This document shows positions 53,129-64,000 of a stretch of DNA of 64,000 nucleotides, piece by piece. This stretch comes from Sporothrix humicola. Its lineage: Eukaryota > Ascomycota > Sordariomycetes > Ophiostomatales > Ophiostomataceae. The position numbers and the translations under genes are program-made. The stretch spans positions 62,001 through 126,000 of the forward strand of contig WNYE01000053.1 of the NCBI GenBank assembly GCA_021396245.1, in the 5' to 3' direction. The notes below the pieces were generated by a model. It saw only the letters and a program-made list of their open reading frames with translations, had not been told where the DNA came from and made no database searches. How positions within the stretch are numbered: the stretch's first letter is position 1; the number at the start of each line of letters is the position of its first letter.

Positions 53129-55764
53129 GGAGCTTCTGAGAGCTGTTTCGTGAGGTCAAGACCTGCGTCAGGCACAAATATGGCCCTTGTGTCTTTTTCC
53201 ACAGGCCAAGGCTGGTGAAGATCGTGTGGTAAGTCAGTCAACCGACGGCGGACTTGAAAACTGGAGCTGTGTTGCTGCTGGGGATTTCATCCGCTGGCCG
53301 CGTTTCCAACGGACGAACACAGAGTCCGGGCAGCGAGACGGAGGAGCTGGACTCTGAACTCCGTAGCTTAGGGGCCCTGGTATAAAACGGTGCCGTGGCC
53401 CTGGTGCAAGTGGCGCTTGTGTGTAGAAGATTGCTTTCTGATTTGTTTCGTGAAAAAGCTTTTGTTTGCACCACAACGTCGCACAAAGTTTGGCGATGCA
53501 ATTGAGAACGATTTCCCAAAAATCTCGTCTTTTTTTTCTTTATCGGTCTTTCCCCTATCTTTTTTCGATTCTTCCAGTTCCCAAAGAAAGAACCACAAGG
53601 GCGTCACTCGGTCCCTGAAGGGAAAGAGCGGGCGTTTGCCATTACATAGTTGCACAGATTATTCAGCAGCTAGCTTCGCCCATTTTCGGCCGACCGCGGA
53701 CGGACGACGGACGGGCCAAAAAGTACATGCCAACATTAGGGAAATTGCATGCAGCAAAAGTACCTTGCTGGATTACGGACCACGCCCATCACTCGCGCCT
53801 CCGCAAAATCGCCCTACAACGCGATCGGCGAACGGTCTTTAGACAAAATCGCGAAGCATCGCACCTGCCAAGAACAAACGTCGTATCTCTTCCCAAAAGA
53901 GCTCGAAATTGAAGCATCGACAAACAGCAATCAATTTTTACCATCAAGATACCACCTTGATGCCGCTCTTCCACGCAAGAATGGCAGCCTTCGTCACTTT
54001 TCCCTACTGCATCAAACACCGAAGGTGGTGATAGTCGGAGCCTCGCGCCCCCAGCTTTGACCCGAAATGGTTGCGTTCGACAAGGCTGCGGGGCAGATCT
54101 CATCTCGAGCCGTTATCACATCCTCCGTTCCCCGCGAAACCGCCACTCCCCGCTGGAACCGGGGCATCAAGCGATGTACGGGCCGCGGAGACGTGCATCG
54201 TAGCATGCGGGTGCAGGTCGTCGCATCCAGTACTCGAAACACATGATCATATCGTGGTCCGGAAGGAAATTGGCGACAAGCATCTCATCTTGTCAATGGC
54301 CGCGTATGTGCGCGTATTCTGTAATGCAAGCGTACTTCCGAAGTTGTCTTCCACCCTGAAAATAAAACTACCGAAGTCCAGCTCGTAGCCTTGTTGAGCT
54401 TTGGGACAGCGACCGGTTCTGATTCCGTCGTCCTCGTCTCCTCCCGGCAGTTGATTGTGTCTGGTTATTTCTTCAGCCTTGTAGGGCCGCGTAGCAGCAA
54501 CGGTCAGCCAAAACTTCCTTACAGGATCTCTGATAGCATCCTCTACTTTCATGTAGTCAAGCGAGCTGACGGGGCTAAGACATGCGTTCTCTCTCGCCAC
54601 TGACCACGTCGAATTGAACGTAAATACTCTCATGTGAATGGATCTTAACCAGGTATCAAATTTCCTCGTTGACTCGGGTATGTGCCTAGTACTTGGCTTC
54701 TCTACTTGAAATATACCGTCCATATATCTGTGCATATGTAGCATATGTTGTGGTGAGTATTTTGTTCTTTTATTATTATCAGAGAACGATTTCATTCTTT
54801 TTTCAGGGGGAAAAAAACACATTATTTTGTGAGATGTTTATTTTTTTTATAAATAAAAAAAGAGAAAGAAAAAGAATACGAGCATTCCCTATACCTTGTG
54901 CACATTTCATCGGTCAAGTTAAGAATTTAAAAGACCAATTTCAAAAATACCACTCATGAAAGAAGTTTGTCAATTACACCGGATTCCATCCGAAAGCTCT
55001 CGATCGTGATTTGTGCCATGTGCCTGGATCGTCTGTAGCGATAGCGTGCACACGTTGCCGCTAGGCCTGAAACGCCTGTAATCAGGGCGCTATGATTGGC
55101 CACCCGCCCTGCTTAGAGCTCCAGCTCCAGCTATTATCACCACCTTGAGAGCTCTAATGCATCCCGCCATCTCGACAGTGCCCGCAAGCATGTCGTCATA
55201 CCCTTGCTGCCCGGCGAGATACGCTGATACGACCCTTTGTCTGCCGCATTCGAGCTGTTTCAAACACCCCAAAACAACCCCGCTTCCAGCCAGTGAGAGT
55301 GCCCGCAATGATGCATTACACTTTTACGCTCTTTCCCGTGTTATGCAGGTGGTCTGTTTCTATGTCTTCCCTGTTCGCACCTTCCTTTTGCTTGCCCATC
55401 GGGCGTAAATGGCGTTTTCTTGCCAGTTTTGGCAGATAGATCAAGTCGCTCCTGCCCTGTAGTCTCTGTGCAAGTACATGACATGACACAGGACAGCATT
55501 CGCTGATAAATCGTACTTCCCCTCGTTTTGTTGTTATTCGTTTCCTTCTCCTCTCCCCTCTTCATCCATTTGAAGCAATTCGCACACCATTTCACGACAC
55601 AGCACCCTGCCTGCAGAAGAGTGCCCCCTTTCTGCTCAAGTTGTGCCGTTCCCGTCTCACCTTATCTGTGGTTCCCCCTCCTCTTGGACCCTCTCGTTTT
55701 CTGTTGCCCGACCGGCATATCTGTTTCAATCTCACCGTCTCTTTTCGATTTATTATCTTCCTTA
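53129..55764. other. 2.6-kb intergenic region
   Basis: Upstream of the large regulator (minus) and of the Rieske/AIF gene (plus). A 191-codon minus-strand open frame at 54247-54822 has no recognised domain. Otherwise nothing supported. Confidence 0.5.
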
Positions 55765-57579
55765 ATGAATTGTGCCGCTGCCCGTTTCGGAGCATCGAAC
55801 TTAAAGGCCTTTCGTCGTATTGTACTTTTTACCCAACAAGCAACACCTCCACGATCTGTACTGCGACCATCTTTACTACAAACAACACGCATCTCTCCCC
55901 TTTCTACGACAGCCTGCGCCATGGCCGAGTTCAAGCTGAAGGACGTCACGTCCCTGAATCTTCAGGTTGGTGACAAAAAGGAGGTTGAAGTCGAGGGTAT
56001 TGAGGACGCCAAGGTCCTCCTTGTCAACGCCGCAGGCACGATCCAGGCCATTGGGCCCAAGTGCACACACTACGGAGCGCCTCTCGTCAAGGGCGTGCTC
56101 ACGGCCAACGGCCGCATTACGTGCCCATGGCACGGCGCCTGCTTTAATGCCAAGACGGGCGACGTCGAGGACGCACCGGCCCTCGACTACCTGCCCACAT
56201 TCAACGTCGCCGAGCGCGACGGCGCCGTCTACATTACGGGCGACAAAGAAACCATCAAGGCGGGCCGCCGCAAGCCCAAGTTTAAGTGCACAGTGGCCAA
56301 GGACGAGGCCAACAAGGTCGTGGTCGTGGGCGGTGGGTCGGGTGCCATTGGCGCCGTCGAGGCACTGCGCGAGAAGGGGTTCTCGGGCAGCATTACAGTG
56401 ATCACCAATGAGGGTTACCTCCCGATTGACCGGCCCAAGCTGTCCAAGGCCCTGATTGGCGACCCTTCCAAGCTCCAATGGCGCGACCAGGCGTGGTTCG
56501 ACTCTGGCGGAGTTTCGATTGTGCAGGATGAGGTGACGAGCGTCGATTTCTCGGCCAAGAAGGTGCAGACCAAGGGAGGTGCCGGTCTGTCGTACACAAA
56601 GCTGATTCTGTCGACGGGTGGCACAGCACGCCGGCTGCCGCTGCAAGGCTTCAAGGTCCTGGGCAACATTTTCACGCTGCGCAACGTGCACGACGTCAAG
56701 AAGATCAACGATGTGCTGGGCACCAACGACGGAAGCAAGAAGAAGATTGTCATTGTCGGCTCGTCGTTCATCGGCATGGAGGTGGCCAACGCGACGGCTA
56801 AGAACCACGACGTGACGGTCATTGGCATGGAAAAGGTGCCGCTGGAGCGCGTGCTGGGCCATGAGGTCGGTGCCGCTGCCCAAAAGGGCCTCGAGAAGAA
56901 TGGCGTCAAGTTCTACCTGTCTGCCTCCGTCGACAAGGCTGAACCGTCGGCCGCTGACCCTGAAAAGGTCGGTGCCGTTTTCTTGAAGGATGGCACTAAG
57001 CTGGAGGCTGACCTCGTGATCCTGGGCATCGGCGTTGCTCCCGCCACCGAGTACCTCCGCGACAACAGTGTTGTGCGCCTTGAGCAGGACGGCTCCCTCA
57101 AGACTGACGAAACTTTCTCAGTTGTCGGTCTCAAGGATGTGTACGCCCTCGGCGACATTGCCACGTTCCCCTACCATGGCCCCGGCGGCGAAGGCAAGTT
57201 TGTGCGCATCGAGCACTGGAACGTTGCCCAGAAGGCCGGCCGCATTGCCGCTGAGCACATTGTCAACCCGAGCCTGCCTGGCAGCAGCAGCGGACCTGGC
57301 TCCTTCTTCACGCCTGTCTTCTGGTCCGCACTGTCGGCACAGCTGCGCTACTGCGGCAACACGGCCGCATCCGGCTTTGACGACATTGTGGTGCAGGGCA
57401 GCCTCGACTCGGGCTCGTGGGCCGTATTCTACACCAAGGGCGAAACAGTTGTCGCGGTGGCCACGATGGGCAAGGACCCGGTCATGGTGCAGAGTGCAGA
57501 GCTGATGAATGTGGGCAAGATGCCGACCAAGAAGCAGCTGGCAGACGGCCTGGACGTCCTGACGCTTGGTCCTCCGTGA
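55765..57579 (+). CDS. Rieske-domain AIF-type flavoprotein oxidoreductase
   Basis: 604 residues from the Met at 55765. The first 52 are Arg/Ser/Thr-rich without acidic residues (RFGASNLKAFRRIVLF...), a good mitochondrial leader. A second in-frame Met at 55921 (MAEFKLKD) begins the mature fold, so a 552-residue cytosolic form is possible. Rieske [2Fe-2S] ligands: CTHYGAPL and CPWHGACF. Then a pyridine-nucleotide-disulphide reductase module: FAD-binding VVVVGGGSGAIGA, NAD-binding IVIVGSSFIGMEVA, and second FAD motif VYALGDIATF. A C-terminal reductase domain follows. The architecture matches AIFM3/Nfrl-type proteins, which pass electrons from NAD(P)H and link to apoptosis in animals; the fungal role is unclear. 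The open frame upstream of 55765 is leader sequence. Confidence 0.93.
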   Translation: MNCAAARFGASNLKAFRRIVLFTQQATPPRSVLRPSLLQTTRISPLSTTACAMAEFKLKDVTSLNLQVGDKKEVEVEGIEDAKVLLVNAAGTIQAIGPKCTHYGAPLVKGVLTANGRITCPWHGACFNAKTGDVEDAPALDYLPTFNVAERDGAVYITGDKETIKAGRRKPKFKCTVAKDEANKVVVVGGGSGAIGAVEALREKGFSGSITVITNEGYLPIDRPKLSKALIGDPSKLQWRDQAWFDSGGVSIVQDEVTSVDFSAKKVQTKGGAGLSYTKLILSTGGTARRLPLQGFKVLGNIFTLRNVHDVKKINDVLGTNDGSKKKIVIVGSSFIGMEVANATAKNHDVTVIGMEKVPLERVLGHEVGAAAQKGLEKNGVKFYLSASVDKAEPSAADPEKVGAVFLKDGTKLEADLVILGIGVAPATEYLRDNSVVRLEQDGSLKTDETFSVVGLKDVYALGDIATFPYHGPGGEGKFVRIEHWNVAQKAGRIAAEHIVNPSLPGSSSGPGSFFTPVFWSALSAQLRYCGNTAASGFDDIVVQGSLDSGSWAVFYTKGETVVAVATMGKDPVMVQSAELMNVGKMPTKKQLADGLDVLTLGPP

Positions 57580-59648
57580 ACGGATGGTCGGGTGAGATAG
57601 TCGAAATTTGCTAGGTCGTACTTATTCAATGAAGAATTTTCTCTTTGTCGAAATTGTGTTGGAGAGATACTTTCTGAGTGCACGAAATTACCATAAAGCA
57701 TCGTCGCCAGATAAGACCCACATGCCACTTTCACTACCGAGCCGCTGTGGGTTCTATTGACAGGGCAGGTTTGATATGTCATGAAGACGTCTAATGAAAG
57801 CACGAAATCCCTGGCATATTCACACCAAACAAAGGAACGAATGGGAATATTTGAGCCTCTGTCATGTTCGCTAGACCCTGGTATTGCTGCAGCCGTGAGA
57901 TGTGTCTTAAGTGGCTGGGATCACATATGACCTATGAGGCTCTCTCGAAGTCATAACTAGGAATTGCTTCACGAATCCTCAACGCTGCAACCACTTGATC
58001 AGACCTATTCGCCGAATTGCGCATGTCTCGTATTGCTTCGCTTTCTTTTTCATATTGAGATGTGCAACTTCTTCGGCGAAAATGAACGAAAAAGAACAAT
58101 ATCCTCTTGCAGTAGTTTGGGTGCCACTGCCGCACGTCAACAAAATGCGCACAGTTCCCTTCTCAGTACGGAGAATTTTGTGCTCTTCGTGCTTTGTGTC
58201 CCTGACAGCCAACAGCTTACACGTCGCGGCGCGCCTTCACACCCTCTTCTGCTGCAAGAAAAGGGACAAAAAAACAGGTGGCTGGTGGAGGGTGTCTCTG
58301 TTGTTGTTTTGCCTGTTCTGGCCGGTTTTGGCCTCCGTCACTACTGCAGGCCGCCCGTTGTGCGTCCACAGCCAACCAGTCACCTGCATCGAGGAGCGCT
58401 GAAGCGGGGCACCCTTGACGCATCCTAAAGTGCCTGACGCGTGCTGTGAAGCGTGGAGTTTCGACATTTCGACGCGGGTGGGCTGAAGAACAGCAAAAGA
58501 ACAGGCGGCAGGGGCGGGCCAAGACATGCAGACACAAACAAACACCTAAAGAGACCCCACATGCGTGAACTAACACTGGAAAACACACTCACACTCAGCG
58601 CTTTTTTAGCGAGGGAGCGGCCGGGTTAGCGATCATCAATGGCACTCTGTCTCGCACGCTCGCCCTAAACGACCTAGTGCGCATTGCAAAGTCTTTAATT
58701 GCTTTAATTATGTACCTATATGTACTTTTCCGCTTCAAACTAGCGTAGAAATACCCTTCAGTACTTTTGAATCATCGCGTCGACCGCCATCATATCTGTA
58801 AACTGCCTCTTCAGCAGGGATTCGGCCTCCCTCTTTGCCTCTTTCCCTTCTTTGTTCGCGATATCCCCCCTGCTCCTGCCTTCTGCCTGCCCACCTTCCC
58901 TCTCACCCCTCCGACGTCGTGACGCTTCTTTCATCCTCTTCTTCCTCCTACAAACCACCGTCGACATCGGGGCGACCTTCACACTCTTTGTTCTCGATCC
59001 CGGCCGTTGCTTTCGTCGCCAACCTCGAATCGGTTCTTTTGTGGAAGCGCAACCCGGCGCGTCGCAAGCGGGAGACGGCATTACCCGTGCAGCATTGCGC
59101 GCTCTCTAACCGAATCTCATCCCGGATTTCCTCGACGTTTTGGACGGCCACGACAACGACGTTCGCTTCGTGTCTCTCTTTCAGGCCTTGAGGAGACTCT
59201 TCCTGACTAACGATACGCAGCATGTGCTGGCCACAGTTGGTGCTCTTCGACGCGACTGCGAACTGATACTTTTTCGTCTTTTCTTCTGCGCTTTTCGTAC
59301 TTTTCATGAACGGTCCTTTTTCTTCCGCAATCTTTAAGAGCAAACCGTTCTTCCATCGCCTATTCCGCAGAAACGGACCGCGTCCGATATTACACGGCAA
59401 ATTTAACGCAACCATACTTCTTTTCAAGCCGGCGCGTCTTCCGTTCCACTTCTTTTTCACGGCCCCCATATCCAATCTTTCCACATTCCAGAGCTCCTCC
59501 ACACGCCGAACCTCTGGCTCTTTGAGTTTCTGGACCTCTCGCCTCTCTTCTATCTCTCGGTCTTTGCTACTGTTTCCCTTGCTATTGGCCACCCCAGCAT
59601 GCGGAGCCCCAACATTGGCACCCCATTCCTGCTCGTCTTCCGGCAATC
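57580..59648. other. 2.1-kb spacer
   Basis: No gene recognised; short open frames lack domains. CT-rich sequence precedes the coiled-coil gene. Confidence 0.55.
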
Positions 59649-62600
59649 ATGGCAGAAATGACCAGCTCGCACCCGAGGCGAGACCCTGGAGCTTCTGGCT
59701 CTGGGACATCGACGCCTCATCCCACCCAGCAGACACAACCCGATGGCGCACTGCAATGCTGCTGTGGCCAGATCGGCTGCGTTTATCTGCAGCACAACTG
59801 CACGGTTCTTGAAAGCGTCGAGAATGACGTTCGGACAGCCGCCAAACTCGGTCAGGTAAGACAAGACTTCCCCCCCGCGCTTCCCTTCCAAAGCCATCTC
59901 GGCTATTGTCCCATTGCTATTTTCCACAAACGCCTCACGGTATCACCTCATATCATCTTGTTATTTTACACCTATTGCTTGGTTGTGGAGATAAGCATCT
60001 TGGATCGCCATTCCTTCCGTCCTATTTTTGTGTTGTCTTTTGTCCTCGTGCTCGGAAAACATGACCGGTGCCCTGGGATTGTTTTGAAACAGATCTGTCA
60101 ACCTTATTCTTCCTTCTTTTCTCATCCTTTTTTTTCTTTTCTTTTCGCGTCTCTCCCTTTGTACTGTTTTCGCCTTCTGTTTTCAACTTTGCCTGCAGAT
60201 TTCAATGTTCCTCTGTCTCAACATCACTGTCATTACGATGCACACGCCATGAACAGCTTCTAACTCTCGACTATAGTCGCTCCTTGAACGCCACGAAGCG
60301 TACATGGCCGATGCTGAACGCGATCGTGCCGAATTAATCAAACGCATCGGTCAGCTCGAAATGGACAAGAAGGAGCTCGAGGCCCAAAATGCCAAAAAGA
60401 TCCAGGAGAACCGGGCGCTGCTCGACCAGCTCGAGACTCTCAACAACACTGTCTCGGACTCGGACACCCACATCAAGATGCTCGAGGCTTCGTTGCTGTC
60501 ATCTCAGCAGACCATCCGCCGCCTCGAGGGCGCTGCTGAGCGTGCTGAGGATATGGAACGTCACCTGGCTGCTCTCGAGGCCGAGCAGGCCACACTCCAA
60601 AACAACCTCGTCACGTCCGAGTCGGAAGCTCGCTCAGCTGTCCAACGCTGGAGGCGTGCTGAACGGGGCATTGCTGACCTGCAGTACCAGCTCGATATGA
60701 TGGAGAAGGAGTCTCGCGAGGAGCAGGCACGCCACAAGGAGATTATGGGTCGTATGGAGCGCCAGCGTGCCGTCGAAAAGGAGCTGAATACGGCGGCAGG
60801 CCGTCTTAAGGGTGCTGCGGCAACAAAGTCTCTGCATGATGCAAAGACTGGCGGCAGCGCGGTTGTCTCTCACTTTGTGCGGGACTTGCTGCAGGACAAT
60901 GCAAATCTGCAGCTCGGTATGGCCGAGCTTCGGGATATGCTTATGACGTCCAACGACGAGATCCAGGCACTGCGTGACCAGCTCATGTTTCACCAGCCAC
61001 TCGTTGAGAACAACGCCAGTGCCGCGTCGACACTGCGTGCTGAGCTGGAGACTGATCTCCTGCCGCAGAGCCCAGAACCATACGAGGTCGATGATTCCCA
61101 TGACACGGGCGATGCGTTGGAGATTATTGATGCTTCGATTACAATATCGACACCGTCCACGCCACAACCAGGACGTCACCAGCCGACGCTGTCTCAGGAA
61201 TTCCACATTCACCACCATCATTATCATGTTGGCAGCAAGAAGATGGAGACGAAAAAGCCCAAGAAGAAGCGAGCTGGGCTTACTCCGACAGTGTTCACGC
61301 CACCACCAGCTGCCTTGTCCACACCTTCCACTCCTCTCTACCGACCGGCACTTCCCTACCATCAAGACGCCGCGTCTGCCACACCAGGATCGAGCCCACC
61401 AGTTCGTCACTCTCACCATGTGAGCAGAGACTCGATATCGACGGCCATGTCTGGACCGTCCAACTCCAACAGATGGTCCATGTTCTCCGACCAGCCCTCC
61501 GACTTTAGCATGTCTTCGGTTCCTAGCTCTCCACGGACCGACACACGCAACTCGGTGTTTGACCGGACACTGATGTCGGATGCATCGATGCCTGTGTCTC
61601 CGACGACAAGCGTAGATCCGCTGTCCCCGACATGGCGATCGTCGAGCCGTATGCCTAGTCTGGACGAGACGCAACAGGCTTGTGGATACCCCAAACCGCT
61701 TGGATTCTCGTCGCCGTCGCCGCCAGAGCAGGCCCTGCCACAACTGCCCGAACCTATCATGGAAGATGACGAATCTGTACATTCTGTGCAAGAACAAGTT
61801 GAGGTCAACGTGAATGATGAGGTCCAGTCGGATACGAGCAATATTGACGATGTACCTGATTTCGCCTCCAACGCAACGGGCACAGCAGACGAGTCTGCCC
61901 CGTCAGACACTGAAGCAACAACACCTACGCCAACACAACCTTCTCCGTTCCCGAGCGATGTGTTGGACCCTGATGAGGACGAAGATGTTCCCTTTGAGCT
62001 TCCCAGAAGGCACCAGCGGCCACTGCACCGCGCTGTATCCCATGAGTCAATCATTTCATTGCAAGGCGGGCTCGATATCCATACCCTCAAAGCCAGACCG
62101 AGCCAGCTTACACTCCGCCCACTGGGAACCGCCATGGCCGATACTGGTCTCAGCTCTGTCACTGCGCGCCCTGTTATTTCCCGAGCGCCGAGCACAAACA
62201 AGAGCAACAGCATGTTGCGTGGCAACCTATCGCTGGGTGTTCCGGCACCGCGCACGTCACGCGTCGTGTCAACTCCGGTCACCGCGACCACAACCGCCAA
62301 TGCCTCTCTGTCGGCTGTATCGCAAGCGGCAGCTACACTTTCTGGTGCACGAAGACTGGGCAAGTTCGTTGGCTGGCGGCCATGGGGCGGAGGCGGTGCC
62401 ACAACGTCGACATCAACACCCCCAGCCAACACAACACCGGCCCAAGCAACCACTCCCGCCATCACAACAGCTGCAGTAGCGACACCGGCGATTGCAACGA
62501 CGACCACTGCTGTTGCCATTGCCCCGACTGTGACGGACCCCGAGCCTCTTGCCTCACAGGCTGAGTCTATTTTGTCGGACGAAACGAGCATCGCGTCGGA

Positions 62601-62889
62601 CACTGCCAGATCGACAACACCCGTCCCGACCGCCGGTGCCATGGCCGTGCCCGGTGGCGGCAGTGGCAGAGAGGCTCCCAGCGCCAGAAGCACAATCACC
62701 GCAAAGAGTGCCGCCGTCAAAGCCATGCACGACCTCAGTGTTCTTCGCTCTCCCGGTATCAACCAGCCTGGCGCCATCCCAGGTTTCTTTGAGTACTGGG
62801 CCGCTCATCAGCGTCGCGGCGCACCAAGCAATGTGCATGCCGACGTTGTCGACGAAGAAGCCTTGCGGGAGGGTCTCATGGGCTCGTAG
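59649..62889 (+). CDS. Conserved fungal coiled-coil protein
   Basis: Exons 59649-59855 and 60277-62889, with a 421-nt phase-0 intron (GTAAGA, TTCTAAC, CTATAG), giving 939 residues. The junction reads AAKLGQ/SLLERHEAYMADAE and continues a helix, which supports it. Exon 1 carries a CCCGQIGCVYLQHNC Cys cluster. A long coiled coil (about 65-310) has heptads such as KIQENRALLDQLETLNN and RWRRAERGIADLQYQLDMMEKE. The rest is Ser/Thr/Pro-rich and disordered, with a KKPKKKR basic patch and a conserved KFVGWRPWG island near residue 770. The family is conserved across filamentous ascomycetes but uncharacterised; the coiled coil suggests a cytoskeletal or trafficking scaffold. A long antisense frame over it is a composition artefact. 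Confidence 0.85.
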
Positions 62890-63909
62890 TCCCATCAGCC
62901 GCCGTCTATTTTTGGATATTGCTTCCGGTCTTTGTTCCCTTTATTTCTCCTGTTCCACACTCTCTTCATCATCTGATTTAACGGCGTTTTATCCCGGCTC
63001 ACAATAACCCTCAAAAGGCAACTCAAAGTGGGTTGCTTTTCTTTTGTCATCTTGTCATATTATCACATTCCCGTCGATCCTTTTTTCCTTACTTTCCCTT
63101 TACTTTCCTTTGTCGACACGTCACAAACTATTGTGTGTCAGAGCTCATATTTTTTGCATTGGATATACCCCCCGTTCTTCCTTTTTAGCTATCGATCCAG
63201 CAAATGGTGCATTACCTGGGAGTTTTTGCTTTCACCATATTTTACTGCCTATCTACTATCTTATTTATTCTCTATGTACAACCTCTGTACCAATCCTTGT
63301 CTTACCATTTATTTGTACTTTTACAAATTGAAATGATTTTCATCCTTGAGCCTTGTTCTATTGTATGAAACCTACGGCCGCATCGTGGCACACGTCACTT
63401 TTGCGCCGTTCCAGAGACTGGATTTCTGAATATGGCGGAAATATCCGAATGTTTCAAACGCCGCCGCCACAGAACTTGATGCGCCGAAAATGACATATCA
63501 GGTACGCTCCAACAATAACACACCAAAGAATATTGTGACCATGTTCAAAAGTCGTAAATACATCACTTGTCTCTGTACGGAGAAGGACGGAGGAAGCAAA
63601 GGAAGAAACAAGAAACAAACTTGCTCCGTGCTTTGTATCAGCCACAATACTAAACATCATGAGATCGGGGTCGCGATTTGAGGTTATGATATTTAAAAGA
63701 TAGCTTTGCACCTCCAAAAATTTTACGTTATCTGTTTGGTATCCTCGAAGTATTAAATAGCTTCCAGCTGCTCCAAAACGCACATTCTTTCGATATCTAA
63801 CGCTATCATCGAAGCATACACGAACGACAAGAAGTCAGCTCATCCCTGCACATTGCAAAAGAACAACAAATCCAACATACCTTTGGCCTGTTGGATTGTC
63901 ATCACCACC
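62890..63909. other. 1.0-kb spacer
   Basis: AT-rich 3' flank of the coiled-coil gene and promoter side of the gene at the right edge; nothing else seen. Confidence 0.6.
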
Positions 63910-64000
63910 ATGGCTGATTCGGTTTCTTCAGCTTCGCTGTCTTCGGCCTCACCGTCGGTGCCATACTATCCAGGCATGCCAGGAGGTCTCCTTGGTTCTG
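63910..64000 (+). CDS. Start of an unidentified gene, cut by the window edge
   Basis: An ATG in good context (ATCACCACCATGG) opens a frame reading MADSVSSASLSS, SVPYYPGMPGGLL and then leaves the window. Composition and context fit a true start, but 30 codons do not allow family assignment. Confidence 0.5.
   Translation, partial: MADSVSSASLSSASPSVPYYPGMPGGLLGS

Noticed and set aside
54247..54822. 191-codon minus-strand open frame
   Set aside because: No domain, leader-like N-terminus and no codon bias like neighbouring genes; could be a decayed gene but cannot be supported.
1..64000. Starship-type giant mobile element as carrier of the accessory genes
   Set aside because: No DUF3435 tyrosine-recombinase captain, terminal repeats or target-site duplication seen; edges may lie outside the window.

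Overview
The window is nuclear DNA from a filamentous ascomycete (Pezizomycotina, probably a Sordariomycete; I cannot name the genus). Evidence: introns of about 50-100 nt with GTAAGT-type donors and TACTAAC/CTAAC branch sites, GC-rich third codon positions, pyrimidine-rich 5' leaders, two Zn(II)2Cys6 regulators, a PTH11-type rhodopsin-domain protein, and monocistronic genes on both strands separated by long spacers.

Left edge (1-5.7 kb): three consecutive plus-strand paralogues (A, B, C) of a fungal PD-(D/E)XK nuclease-like family. Right part (44.1-49.1 kb): two more intact paralogues (D, E) plus a decayed inverted copy, beside a broken DUF4246-family gene and a small protein kinase. All share a C-terminal W-x-K-G-x-R signature, and three (A, D, E) share a phase-0 intron. 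Four share an unusual TTGATACC element 85-145 nt past the stop codon. Only gene E keeps a complete D...ExK catalytic set; A-D have lost different active-site residues. This is the most unusual feature of the window.

Middle (7.6-40.4 kb): mostly metabolic and surface genes. In order: an extended short-chain reductase, a PTH11-like membrane protein, an APH/CHK-type small-molecule kinase, an alpha/beta hydrolase, an amidase, a Zn2Cys6 regulator, a Liz1/Dal5-type MFS carrier, two secreted proteins with apple/PAN-like cysteine modules, a salicylate-hydroxylase-type flavin monooxygenase, an amidohydrolase-fold decarboxylase resembling fungal isoorotate (uracil-5-carboxylate) decarboxylase, and a full-length 5-oxoprolinase. 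Import, ring hydroxylation, decarboxylation, ATP-driven lactam opening and amide hydrolysis would together make a plausible catabolic route for a nitrogen heterocycle; that link is inference.

Right end (49.7-64 kb): housekeeping-like genes. These are a large Zn2Cys6 regulator, a Rieske/AIF-type flavoprotein with a mitochondrial-type leader, a conserved fungal coiled-coil protein with a 421-nt intron, and the first codons of a gene leaving the window. No RNA gene, CRISPR array or intact transposon was recognised.
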